Assembly (NCBI GenBank): GCA_021813585.1
Contig: JAKAJV010000106.1
Location: 1 to 46,812 of the forward strand
From: Bacteroidota bacterium
GTDB taxonomy: Bacteria; Bacteroidota; Ignavibacteria; Ignavibacteriales; Ignavibacteriaceae
Length of the DNA: 46,812 bases
Reading direction: 5' to 3'
Shown here: positions 1 through 7,944 of the stretch, piece after piece
How positions within the stretch are numbered: the stretch's first letter is position 1
How the letters are laid out: every line of letters begins with the position of its first letter
Translations under genes and position numbers: made by a program
The notes under the pieces: model-generated
What the model was told of the DNA's origin: nothing
Seen by the model: only the letters and a program-made list of their open reading frames with translations
Databases searched by the model: none

Positions 1-143
1 CTCATGTTACGCAGGAATACATTTTGATGTCCGCATTGTCATTCCCACGAAAGTGGGAATCCATTTTTTATCATATTTTCGCATCTTGGATACCCGCTTT
101 CGCGGGTATGACACTCAAGCTTTATAACTTTGCGTAACATGAG
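1..143. repeat. Palindromic element with 13-bp terminal inverted repeats
   Basis: Bases 1-13 (CTCATGTTACGCA) are perfectly repeated in inverted orientation at 131-143. Inside, 41-60 and 90-109 are two perfect hairpins with 8-bp stems and loops GAAA and TTTC. The two hairpin regions (38-63 and 87-112) are also inverted copies of each other, differing at four positions that form two compensatory pairs. No coding capacity is visible. The left flank is outside the window, so a target duplication cannot be tested. It resembles REP/MITE-type dispersed repeats. Confidence 0.8.
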
Positions 144-172
144 TTATTTAAACACAAAATTGAATTTTAATT

Positions 173-1531
173 TTATAATAACTCCGACGAGATTTCATTT
201 CCTTTTGCAATAATCATATTTTCATCTTCGCCGGTTAACTTCCCTTTATCAACTACAACCTTCCCGTTAACAATAGTATATTCTGTTAAATGGGAAATGC
301 CGGTGAATAATAAGGCCGAAAGAGGATCGGAGAGTGAGCCGGTATATTCCAGTTTATTAATATTAAACAGCGCCAGGTCCGCAAGCCATCCTTCTTTAAT
401 TTTGCCTAGGTTATTGTAACTTAAAATTCTTACTCCGTTCTCAATCCCCATTTTAAATGCTTCGGCAGCGGTTAAGCCTGCAGCGCCGTACTTTATTCTT
501 TGAAGAAGCATTGCATTCCTCAGCTCGCCGAGCATATCGGAGGAATCGTTTGAAGCGGAGCCGTCCACACCTACTCCGACGTTTATTCCCATATCGAGCA
601 TTTCTCTAACGCGCGCAATGCCCGAACCCAGGCGCATATTTGAAGAGGGGCAGTGGGCGATTGAAGTATTAGTGTCCTTTAAGAGTTTTAATTCTTCGTC
701 ATTAAAATGAATACCATGTGCAAAGAAAACATCCTCTCCTACAAAGCCGACTTCTTCCATTAGCGCAAGCGGATTTTTACCGAAGGTTTCATTGCAGAAT
801 TCCTCTTCATCTTTTGTTTCCGCAAGATGAGTATGAAGCCTTACTTTATATGCCCTAGCAAGTTTTACCGTTTCTTTCATATTCTCTTTTGTAACCGAAA
901 ACGGAGAACACGGAGCCAGTACAATTTTCCGCATTGAGTCTTCGGATGCATCGTGGTATTTTTCAATAACTCTAAGACTGTCTGCAAGAATTTCATTTTC
1001 GGTTTGCACTACAGAATCCGGCGGAAGCCCGCCGTTCTTTTTGCTAAGCGACATCGACCCTCTTGAGGGCGAGAACCGGATACCTAATTTCTCCGCAGCT
1101 TCAAATTGAATTCCCATCAGCTCGCCTTTAAAACTTTCCGGGTAAAGATAATGGTGGTCGGTAGAAAGTGTACAGCCGGTTTTAAGCAGTTCCCCCATTG
1201 CAATTAAAGATGAATAGTATACAGCTTCCTCATCAATGTTTTTCCATATTTCGTAAAGGTAAACAAGCCAGTCGAACAGCTTTGCATTCTGTACCTGTTT
1301 AATATTTCTTGTTAATGTTTGGTAAAAGTGATGATGTGTATTTACCAGTCCGGGAATAACAACAAGATCCGAGCAGTCGATTGACCGCGTATCCGGATTT
1401 AAGAGACTACCGGCATTTAATTCCTTCCCGATTTTTTTGATTCTATTACCGTCTATTAAAATATCGGTACGATAATAAGATTTGTCTTCATCAAATGAAG
1501 CTATAAAGAAGCAGTTTTTAAGTAAGATCAT
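173..1531 (-). CDS. Amidohydrolase, 8-oxoguanine deaminase-like
   Basis: A 452-residue cytosolic metal-dependent hydrolase of the amidohydrolase superfamily, subgroup of 8-oxoguanine deaminase, atrazine chlorohydrolase and related aminohydrolases. The first metal motif is THHHFYQTLTR (His66 and His68). Later motifs are HLAET near residue 235, FFAHGIHF, HCPSSNMRLGSG and VGVGVDGSASND, which carries the catalytic Asp. HHHFYQTLTR is typical of 8-oxoguanine deaminases, which convert 8-oxoguanine to urate, but substrate cannot be fixed from sequence; another purine or pyrimidine is possible. An AGGGG ribosome-binding sequence lies about 5 nt before the ATG. It appears monocistronic, ends close to the repeat at 1-143, and length is normal for the family. 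Confidence 0.85.
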   Translation of the reverse strand: MILLKNCFFIASFDEDKSYYRTDILIDGNRIKKIGKELNAGSLLNPDTRSIDCSDLVVIPGLVNTHHHFYQTLTRNIKQVQNAKLFDWLVYLYEIWKNIDEEAVYYSSLIAMGELLKTGCTLSTDHHYLYPESFKGELMGIQFEAAEKLGIRFSPSRGSMSLSKKNGGLPPDSVVQTENEILADSLRVIEKYHDASEDSMRKIVLAPCSPFSVTKENMKETVKLARAYKVRLHTHLAETKDEEEFCNETFGKNPLALMEEVGFVGEDVFFAHGIHFNDEELKLLKDTNTSIAHCPSSNMRLGSGIARVREMLDMGINVGVGVDGSASNDSSDMLGELRNAMLLQRIKYGAAGLTAAEAFKMGIENGVRILSYNNLGKIKEGWLADLALFNINKLEYTGSLSDPLSALLFTGISHLTEYTIVNGKVVVDKGKLTGEDENMIIAKGNEISSELL

Positions 1532-1590
1532 ACGGGCCCCTTTGAATATGAAACAATTTAATCAAAAATAAAAAATTTTTGTTTAAAAAT

Positions 1591-1610
1591 AAAAAGCCCA
1601 ATGATCGGGC
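1591..1610 (-). terminator. Rho-independent terminator, minus strand
   Basis: Read on the minus strand, GCCCGATCATTGGGC forms a short GC hairpin (1596-1610) followed directly by TTTTTATTTTT. It sits downstream of the small membrane gene at 1892-2005 and upstream of the amidohydrolase, so it probably ends the miniprotein transcript. Confidence 0.6.
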
Positions 1611-1891
1611 GACCATCGGGACTTAGTTCTTATATCTCAAAAGGCAGGGGAGAACCTTTTGAAAGAACCGGTGAAAAAATAAGTCTATAAAAAAATATTT
1701 GCAATGGTTATCGTCATATGATAATAAAAATGTGATTTGTACAACAGAAAATATTTGGCATAAGTGCGGGGATGAATTCCGAAGCCGGAAAAATTTAACA
1801 GAAGTTTTGTGAGACAAACAAAGTTACCTCTTCGTGAGAATTCTATTGATTGGACTTAAGTTGTTTGTCCGAACTCGGTCATTCGGGTAAA
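1611..1891. other. Region without a recognisable gene
   Basis: AT-rich sequence between the terminator and the miniprotein. A plus-strand stretch near 1730-1810 reads KCGDEFRSRKNLTEVL before a stop and could be a very short gene remnant, but it has no start or family signal. The minus-strand reading frame here (1623-1817) has no ribosome-binding site or recognisable domain. Confidence 0.4.
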
Positions 1892-2005
1892 TCAAGATTT
1901 TTTAATTCCAGGTGATACTTTAGGAGTGCCTTCACCAGAATCCAGAACCCAGGCGCTTATGAATATGGCGGCTAAATAAACAGAAATTAATATTGCGTAT
2001 AACAT
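1892..2005 (-). CDS. Small single-pass membrane protein (37 aa)
   Basis: A 37-residue reading frame too short for usual gene finders. It starts MLYAILISVYLAAIFISAW, one hydrophobic segment of about 20 residues, followed by a short polar tail ending GIKKS. A GGGAG ribosome-binding sequence lies 7 nt before the ATG on the minus strand and a hairpin terminator lies downstream at 1591-1610, so the unit has start, stop and terminator. It resembles in shape the small accessory subunits of membrane oxidases or transporters, but I recognise no family and assign no function. It is transcribed away from the flavoprotein gene at 2220. Confidence 0.55.
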   Translation of the reverse strand: MLYAILISVYLAAIFISAWVLDSGEGTPKVSPGIKKS

Positions 2006-2219
2006 AATTACTCCCGTTTTTATTCAAAATTAATAATTAATTTTTAACGGAGTATAAAATAATTGTTAAGAATATATTGCCGAATTGTTAAATCGCATTT
2101 TAAACATCCGCATGCAAAACTTAGTTTAACCGATGTAAAAATAATGTGCCGTATTTCAACCGGTAAACCTGCATCACTTTTTTTGATTACGCAAAAAACA
2201 TTTATATTTTTCAATTCAG

Positions 2220-3380
2220 ATGAAAAATAATTTTTACGATGCAATAATAATTGGAAGCGGGCCCGCAGGTTCTTCATCGGCATATTTTTTATCGGCACAA
2301 GGATTCAAAGTACTAGTAATCGAAAAGGAAATTCTGCCGAGGTATAAGACCTGCGGAGGCGGAGTTGTGCAAAGAGTTGCAAAGCTCTTTCCCTTCAGTT
2401 TCGAAGAGGTTTCCGATGTTCAATGCTTTACTACCGAGGTGTTTGACAGAAGAGCTAACCGGCACTTCGTTACCCGAAGGGACAAGCCGATAATTTATAT
2501 GACTATGCGGAAGGAATTCGATTATTTAATCCTATCAAAAGCTAAGGCCGCCGGCGCTATGGTATTGGAAAATACCGAAGCAACGGATTTAATTACAGGG
2601 AAGGAATCTGTTGATGTCTTAACTAAGGATGATAAATATACTGCCCGGTTTGTAATAGGTGCCGATGGGGCAGGCGGTATATGCTCAAAAATATTAAAGC
2701 TGAAGCTATATTTGATAAGACTCCCTGCACTGGAGTATGAAATTTATACCGGCGATTCTATGTTAGATAAATTTAATAAAAGCGCACGTTTCGATTTCGA
2801 TATTTTACCGAACGGCTACGGATGGGTCTTTCCCAAAAAAGATCATCTGTCAATTGGCGTTGTGGAGATGAAAAAAAGGAAAAAAGAATTAAATAAATTG
2901 CTCGACATTTACCTGAAACTTCTGGGCATAACTAATGTGCAAAGATATGAGCGGCACGGATATTTCGTCCCCTTGATTAAGGGAAATAATTTAAAGTTTG
3001 CTAAGGATAGAATTTTCTTAACCGGCGATGCGGCGGGCTTTGCCGATCCCGTTACTGCCGAAGGAATATATAGCGCAGTCCTAAGCGGCAAATTAGCAGC
3101 GGACACAATAAACGAGAGCTACCTAAGTGCGGGCATGGCCGCAGACCTTTATAATTATAAAATTAATCATTCCATAATAGATGAATTGCGGTTTTCAAAA
3201 ATTATAGCCGCATTGGTTTATACTTATCCGGCTGTGCGCGGCCTGCTGTTCCGTTTCTACGGCCAAAAGCTTAGCGAACTGATAACCGACATCTTTATGG
3301 GAGAAAAAAAATACCATGATTTGTTAACCGATCCGTTGAATTATTATAAACTTATTAAATATCTTTTGAAGAATGATTGA
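2220..3380 (+). CDS. Geranylgeranyl reductase-family FAD oxidoreductase
   Basis: A 386-residue flavoprotein. The N-terminus has the Rossmann dinucleotide-binding motif IIGSGPAGSSSAYFL (residues 9-23), then the family signature KTCGGGVV, a second FAD-contact motif VIGADGAGGICSK, and the C-terminal FAD motif LTGDAAGFADPVTAEGIYSA. This arrangement is typical of the geranylgeranyl reductase/ChlP/MenJ family, which saturates isoprenoid double bonds in chlorophyll, archaeal lipids or menaquinone. No pigment genes are nearby, so menaquinone side-chain or lipid reduction is an inference. No clear Shine-Dalgarno is seen before the ATG. The gene overlaps the next by 8 bp, implying co-translation. Confidence 0.85.
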   Translation: MKNNFYDAIIIGSGPAGSSSAYFLSAQGFKVLVIEKEILPRYKTCGGGVVQRVAKLFPFSFEEVSDVQCFTTEVFDRRANRHFVTRRDKPIIYMTMRKEFDYLILSKAKAAGAMVLENTEATDLITGKESVDVLTKDDKYTARFVIGADGAGGICSKILKLKLYLIRLPALEYEIYTGDSMLDKFNKSARFDFDILPNGYGWVFPKKDHLSIGVVEMKKRKKELNKLLDIYLKLLGITNVQRYERHGYFVPLIKGNNLKFAKDRIFLTGDAAGFADPVTAEGIYSAVLSGKLAADTINESYLSAGMAADLYNYKINHSIIDELRFSKIIAALVYTYPAVRGLLFRFYGQKLSELITDIFMGEKKYHDLLTDPLNYYKLIKYLLKND

Positions 3381-4029
3381 AAATTATAAACATATTATTT
3401 GGGATTGGAACGGAACGCTGTTTGACGATACTGCTCTTTGCGTCGATATTATAAACGGTGTTTTAGCCAGAAGGAAATTAGCGCCCCTTACCGTTGAAAA
3501 ATACAAGGATATTTTTACAATTCCCGTTAAAGATTATTATAAAAAGGCCGGGTTCGATTTTAATGTTTACCCTTTTTCCGAACTGGGCAGGGAGTGGATA
3601 GATGAATACGAAATCCGTAAGCTTGAGTGTGGTTTGCACAAAGGGGCTTTAACGGTAATCTCAGGTTTTGCAGGTAACGGAAAAGAACAGTCCATATTAT
3701 CCGCTTATTCTCACCAATCTCTGGTAGATATCGTTAGGTATTTTAAGCTGGATCTTTTCTTTGCCCATCTTGTGGGACTGGATAATATCTATGCCGAAGG
3801 CAAAGTTGATCTGGGCAGAAAACTAATGAAGCAGCTTGGCAATGGCAAGGGGGAAGTCTTGCTGATAGGCGATACAGTGCATGATTATGAGGTAGCTAAC
3901 GAGATTGGCGCAGACTGCCTGCTTATATCAAACGGGCACCAGAGTAAGGAAAAGCTTTCGGAATGCGGCGTAACAGTTCTTGATTCAATTATAGATTTAA
4001 TAGACGGAAAAAGTACAGGCCCGGAATGA
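3373..4029 (+). CDS. HAD-superfamily hydrolase, phosphoglycolate phosphatase-like
   Basis: A 218-residue cytosolic HAD phosphatase. Motif I is IIWDWNGTLFDD near the N-terminus, with the nucleophilic and acid/base Asp in DWN (Asn replaces the usual second-position residue before GT, common in this subgroup). A cap region follows, then a Lys-containing stretch (YAEGKVDLGRKLM), and motif IV LLIGDTVHDYEVA with an acidic metal ligand. The profile fits Gph/PpaX-type small phosphatases acting on phosphoglycolate or pyrophosphate-like substrates; substrate is not determined. It begins inside the end of the flavoprotein gene (8-bp overlap), so the two form an operon. Confidence 0.8.
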   Translation: MIENYKHIIWDWNGTLFDDTALCVDIINGVLARRKLAPLTVEKYKDIFTIPVKDYYKKAGFDFNVYPFSELGREWIDEYEIRKLECGLHKGALTVISGFAGNGKEQSILSAYSHQSLVDIVRYFKLDLFFAHLVGLDNIYAEGKVDLGRKLMKQLGNGKGEVLLIGDTVHDYEVANEIGADCLLISNGHQSKEKLSECGVTVLDSIIDLIDGKSTGPE

Positions 4030-4131
4030 AGTAAAAAAAATTTAACAACGGACTCTAAAACATATTATTAGTATTTGCAAAATTGTCAAGCGGGGATGCA
4101 ACGAAATTCTTTTCTTAAATATATAAGGAAC

Positions 4132-4677
4132 ATGGAACTGAAAAAATATCTCCCCAAATATATCCATATGGCTGCATACGTTTTTATTGTTTATCTTGCA
4201 TGCGGCTGCCACGAGAATAAAACCCAAAAGCAAAATGAGATTTCCACTCCGAATGTTGCAAAGCAATCAATAACCGGCAGCTTTACCGGATTTATTAAAG
4301 GAATTGGACGGGAAAATTCCGGCAACTATTTGTTGATTGATACGGTTGAATGGTTTACGGGTAAAGAAGCTAGGCTGGAATATGATAAAGATAAAAAACT
4401 ATTCCCGGGCAGTAAACCGGAAGAGCCGCAGGGATTCTATGTTAGAAATTTGAAGATTGATTCTCTAAAGCTGGGCTTCCCTGACGATGCGGAAGTAATC
4501 ATGCAGACGCTTTCATATAATAAGTCTGGTAATTTTAATTTTAACCAGAAGATTAACGGAATTAAATTTCTGGCTCTGTTGAAGCAAAATAATTCCACAC
4601 AATTTTTAGAAAAGCCCTACATCTTTAAAGCTGAAAATAACAAGATAACATCGGTGAAGGAAATATATATTCCTTAG
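4132..4677 (+). CDS. Probable lipoprotein of unknown function
   Basis: A 181-residue protein whose N-terminus reads MELKKYLPK, then a hydrophobic segment ending YLACGC, consistent with a lipoprotein-type signal although the lipobox is not ideal. The mature part is rich in Asn, Lys and Gly and contains no motif I recognise. I chose the ATG at 4132 because AAGGA precedes it at suitable distance and it puts the signal segment at the N-terminus; an earlier TTG (4075) or ATG (4096) would add a non-signal extension. It follows the HAD gene by about 100 bp on the same strand and may be exposed on the cell envelope. Confidence 0.6.
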   Translation: MELKKYLPKYIHMAAYVFIVYLACGCHENKTQKQNEISTPNVAKQSITGSFTGFIKGIGRENSGNYLLIDTVEWFTGKEARLEYDKDKKLFPGSKPEEPQGFYVRNLKIDSLKLGFPDDAEVIMQTLSYNKSGNFNFNQKINGIKFLALLKQNNSTQFLEKPYIFKAENNKITSVKEIYIP

Positions 4678-4766
4678 CACGACTCGCTTTTAGGTTTCGA
4701 GATAAAATTTATTATCAGTAAATTTGTACGGCTTGAAATACGTTACTCAATTTAACCTGGGCATTT

Positions 4767-7529
4767 ATGAAAAATATTTTTGCTTTCTTTTTCCCTGCAT
4801 TTATCATCGGCGCAGCATACGGACAAACTGCATTTACGGAGTTATTGGAGAAAAAATACTCTGCTCTCCCGGTTAAAGTAAGAATAGAAAGTTCGGGAGT
4901 GTATTCTATTTCCTCTTTCGATATTAAAAACGACGAGATATGGATTAACTCATTCGATGATCCTTTAAGCTACTGTATTAACAAGAATATAATGCATAAG
5001 CAGGCATCACGCAGTTCGGTCGTTAAGGATTTCATTTCATCGGCACCGGATACTCAGCTAAAATTAATTTCCCGGTATGTATCTGCTTTTAAGGATGGGA
5101 ACATTAAATTCATAAAATCATTTTTATCCGGCAGTGAAGATATTTTTATAGACAACGGCGGAGCGCTATATAATTTGGATGAGGACAAAATACGAGTGCT
5201 GGTTAAAAATAGGAATTACCTCCAAATTATTTTCGAGTTAAAGAACTTCAATAAAGAATTTAAGCTGTCCTTTCCCTCGAATCTGGCTTATGCAGATTTA
5301 ATCGGAATAGATTCGGCGGGAAATTCCTTTATAATAGTTGAAAACTATATTTCGGATATTCCGTTAAAAATACAAAGGGAAGTCTATACAATTTCACCGT
5401 CCGGTAGTGTCCTTTCTATATTGGAAGTTCCATCGGTAAAATATTTATATACGGTACGTGATTTTGAAATAGACGCCTCGGGAAATCTATACCAATTAAT
5501 CTCGGATAAGGATAAAATTTCAGTTGTAAAATGGAGCGGGCTTTCCCGTTATACAGCTTCGAGAATAAAATATCCTGAAAAATATAATTCCGGATTAAAT
5601 TATATTGAAGATACACCGCTCAATGAATCAGTACAAAATGAGTATAGCCCCGGTTCCGTCCAGTCCTCAAGCAGAACCACGGCTCTTCGCATGGCCGAAA
5701 GCTATGTGCTGTTTAAATATTCATGCAGCCTGGAAAATCTATCACCCACGGATGTACGAGGGCCGGACGGCGATCTAGTAAGGACTCCTTCATGGCTAAT
5801 TGTCGGTATGAATGCACGCGTTCCATACATGTGGGGCGGATTCAGCACTCTCGCACAGTTTACCAGCGGACTTAACAGCGGCAAATATGCTGGAGATATT
5901 AACACCGCAGGAGTTTCCAACTATGCAGTAGGTGTAGACTGCTCTGGCTTTGTAAGCAGGTGCTGGCAGCTTAGCTATCATTCCTCAACCAGCAATATGC
6001 CGTCTATTACCACGCAGTACTCAAGCTGGGACGATTTGAAACCGGGCGATGCGATTCATAAAGTCGGACATGTCAGGTTGTTTATAGATAAAGCTCCAAA
6101 CGGCGCTTTGCGTGTTGCTGAAGCATCCAGCCGGGACTGGGCAGTTTCATACTGGACTTACACTCCTTCCGATTTGACTGCGTATACCCCGAGGTACTAT
6201 AACGGTATGGTGAATGATTATTCTTTTAACCAGCCTGCATTGCTAAGTGTATTGAATGAGTCCGGAGGGAAAGTGAAGATAGCCTGGCAATGCGATACCG
6301 CGAATGTTAAAGGCTATAGATTATATAAATCCACTGACGGAATTAGTTGGAGTATGATTTTGGATGAGTCTTCTCTTAAGTCGACTAGCGCGGAAGTGCT
6401 TCCCGGCGGTAACGCAGAGTACTACCGCGTATCCAGCGTCTCGAATAATCCTCCTTCGTTTAGTGAAAGCGGCTGGTCGAATGCTCTAGGCGCCGGTCAA
6501 TTCACCGGTACAAAAAATATTTTAATCGTTGACGGATTCGAAAGACAAAGCGGTGGCTGGCGCGGCAGCGAAAATACCTTTGCATGCAGGTACGGCAGGG
6601 GTCTGGAAGCGGTAAAGCTGAATTTTGAAACCGTAAAGAATTCTTGCCTAAAAGATTCTTCATTTAATATGAGCAAATACGATGCGGTGTTCTGGATTCT
6701 TGGAGACGAAAGTACTGCCAATGAAACTTTCGATTCTACCGAACAGAAAGTTGCTGCAAAATATCTTGAGAGCGGCGGTAGTATTTTCGTTTCAGGCAGC
6801 GAGGCAGGCTGGGACCTTTCCAACAGGGGGAGCTCTGCCGATAAGAATTTTTATAATAAATATCTTAAAGCCGAATTTGTTTCCGATACTGCCGCTTCAA
6901 ATTCTGTTGCCGGCGTTGAAGGCTCGGCTCTTGACGGAGTTAAGCTTAACTTTGGCCAGACTTATTTAATAAAATACCCTGATGAGATAAATGCTTACGG
7001 CGGCAGCAGCCTTTGTTTGAAGTATTCCAACAATAAGGGCGCCGGAATACAGTATTCCGGGGAATTCGGTTATTCCAGCGTTACCGGCAGAATAATTTAT
7101 CTGGGTTTTCCGTTGGAGACAACTGCCGATGATTCGTCTTTTAATTACGTTATTGCAAAGGCGGTAAACTATTTCTTCTATAATGTAAGCTCCGTTTCGG
7201 GTAATAAAAATGTTCCGGTGCAGTTCGCGCTTTTGCAGAATTATCCGAATCCTTTTAATCCGGTAACCACGATAGATTATTCAGTTCCCTCTGGCGCCGG
7301 GTTTAGCCTTAACGCATTAAAACGTGTTACACTCAAAGTGTACAATCTGCTCGGCCAGGCTGTGGTAACTCTGGTAGATAAAATTCAAGCGCCAGGTAAT
7401 TATAAAATTCAATTCAACGGATCAAAATTACCGAGCGGCATATATTTCTATAGATTGAACGTAAGGGATTCAAACGGTAATAGTGACGGCTCTATTACAG
7501 GTACAAAGAAATTAATATTATTAAAGTAA
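4767..7529 (+). CDS. T9SS-secreted NlpC/P60-like hydrolase with Rossmann-like and sorting domains
   Basis: A 920-residue exported protein. Residues 1-19 form a signal peptide ending AAYGQ. Residues 350-440 hold an NlpC/P60-type papain-like fold: WGG at 356-358, catalytic Cys392 in GVDCSGFVSR, and His435 in VGHVRLFID. A fibronectin-type segment follows (about 480-570). Residues 575-800 resemble a class I glutamine amidotransferase or ThuA-like Rossmann domain (ILIVDGFER near the start, YDAVFWILGDES, GGSIFVSGSE). The last 90 residues are a T9SS sorting domain (NYPNPFNPVTTI; LPSGIYFYRL; KKLILLK). It may cleave cell-wall peptides or surface amides; the substrate is unknown. An inverted-repeat element begins right after the stop. 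Confidence 0.85.
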   Translation: MKNIFAFFFPAFIIGAAYGQTAFTELLEKKYSALPVKVRIESSGVYSISSFDIKNDEIWINSFDDPLSYCINKNIMHKQASRSSVVKDFISSAPDTQLKLISRYVSAFKDGNIKFIKSFLSGSEDIFIDNGGALYNLDEDKIRVLVKNRNYLQIIFELKNFNKEFKLSFPSNLAYADLIGIDSAGNSFIIVENYISDIPLKIQREVYTISPSGSVLSILEVPSVKYLYTVRDFEIDASGNLYQLISDKDKISVVKWSGLSRYTASRIKYPEKYNSGLNYIEDTPLNESVQNEYSPGSVQSSSRTTALRMAESYVLFKYSCSLENLSPTDVRGPDGDLVRTPSWLIVGMNARVPYMWGGFSTLAQFTSGLNSGKYAGDINTAGVSNYAVGVDCSGFVSRCWQLSYHSSTSNMPSITTQYSSWDDLKPGDAIHKVGHVRLFIDKAPNGALRVAEASSRDWAVSYWTYTPSDLTAYTPRYYNGMVNDYSFNQPALLSVLNESGGKVKIAWQCDTANVKGYRLYKSTDGISWSMILDESSLKSTSAEVLPGGNAEYYRVSSVSNNPPSFSESGWSNALGAGQFTGTKNILIVDGFERQSGGWRGSENTFACRYGRGLEAVKLNFETVKNSCLKDSSFNMSKYDAVFWILGDESTANETFDSTEQKVAAKYLESGGSIFVSGSEAGWDLSNRGSSADKNFYNKYLKAEFVSDTAASNSVAGVEGSALDGVKLNFGQTYLIKYPDEINAYGGSSLCLKYSNNKGAGIQYSGEFGYSSVTGRIIYLGFPLETTADDSSFNYVIAKAVNYFFYNVSSVSGNKNVPVQFALLQNYPNPFNPVTTIDYSVPSGAGFSLNALKRVTLKVYNLLGQAVVTLVDKIQAPGNYKIQFNGSKLPSGIYFYRLNVRDSNGNSDGSITGTKKLILLK

Positions 7530-7673
7530 CTCAAGTTGACCGCCTCAAAAATAAAAGTCTTTTAAGCCACTAATTAACACGAATTACGCTAATTTCTTTT
7601 ATAAATATTTTCGTGGAAATTAGTGATAATTCGTGGCTAAAGCGATTCTGCCTCGATAGGCGGTCAACTTGTG
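7530..7673. mobile_element. MITE-like element with terminal inverted repeats and 8-bp direct repeats
   Basis: CAAGTTGACCGCCT at 7532-7545 is perfectly inverted at 7658-7671. The element is flanked by the direct repeat TAAAGTAA at 7522-7529 and 7674-7681, and the left copy contains the stop codon of the preceding gene. The interior is a second imperfect inverted repeat made of words such as CACGAATTA and GCTAATTTC around 7570-7650. No coding capacity is visible. This fits a non-autonomous insertion with a target-site duplication. The rest of the gap to 7945 holds nothing I can identify. Confidence 0.75.
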
Positions 7674-7944
7674 TAAAGTAAATTAAGTCGTCCTAAAATT
7701 TACGGCTAAATTAACCCGGACTAATGAAAGGAAATCTTTTGCTGAATTAGATTCAGTTCCTTATCGCCGTAGTTTTACCGGCTGATGTTAACATCGGTAA
7801 ATAAACGTTGTTATTATATACTTGCAATTACAATTTTCTTAGAATGAATATCTTATTTTAAATGCGGTGTTTAAAATAACCGGCTTATAAATATTTTTAT
7901 GTTACAAACAGACTATATGATTACTAAACTGTTGAAATAACTTT

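Noticed and set aside
1623-1817. 64-residue minus-strand frame
   Set aside because: Phe/Leu-rich random-looking composition, no ribosome-binding site, no domain.
2044-2298. 84-residue minus-strand frame overlapping the flavoprotein start
   Set aside because: Overlaps the confident FAD-binding N-terminus at 2220 and has no recognisable features.
7530-7673. Ordinary rho-independent terminator
   Set aside because: Arms are 112 bp apart with internal repeat and flanked by exact 8-bp direct repeats, which fits insertion better, though it may still end transcripts.
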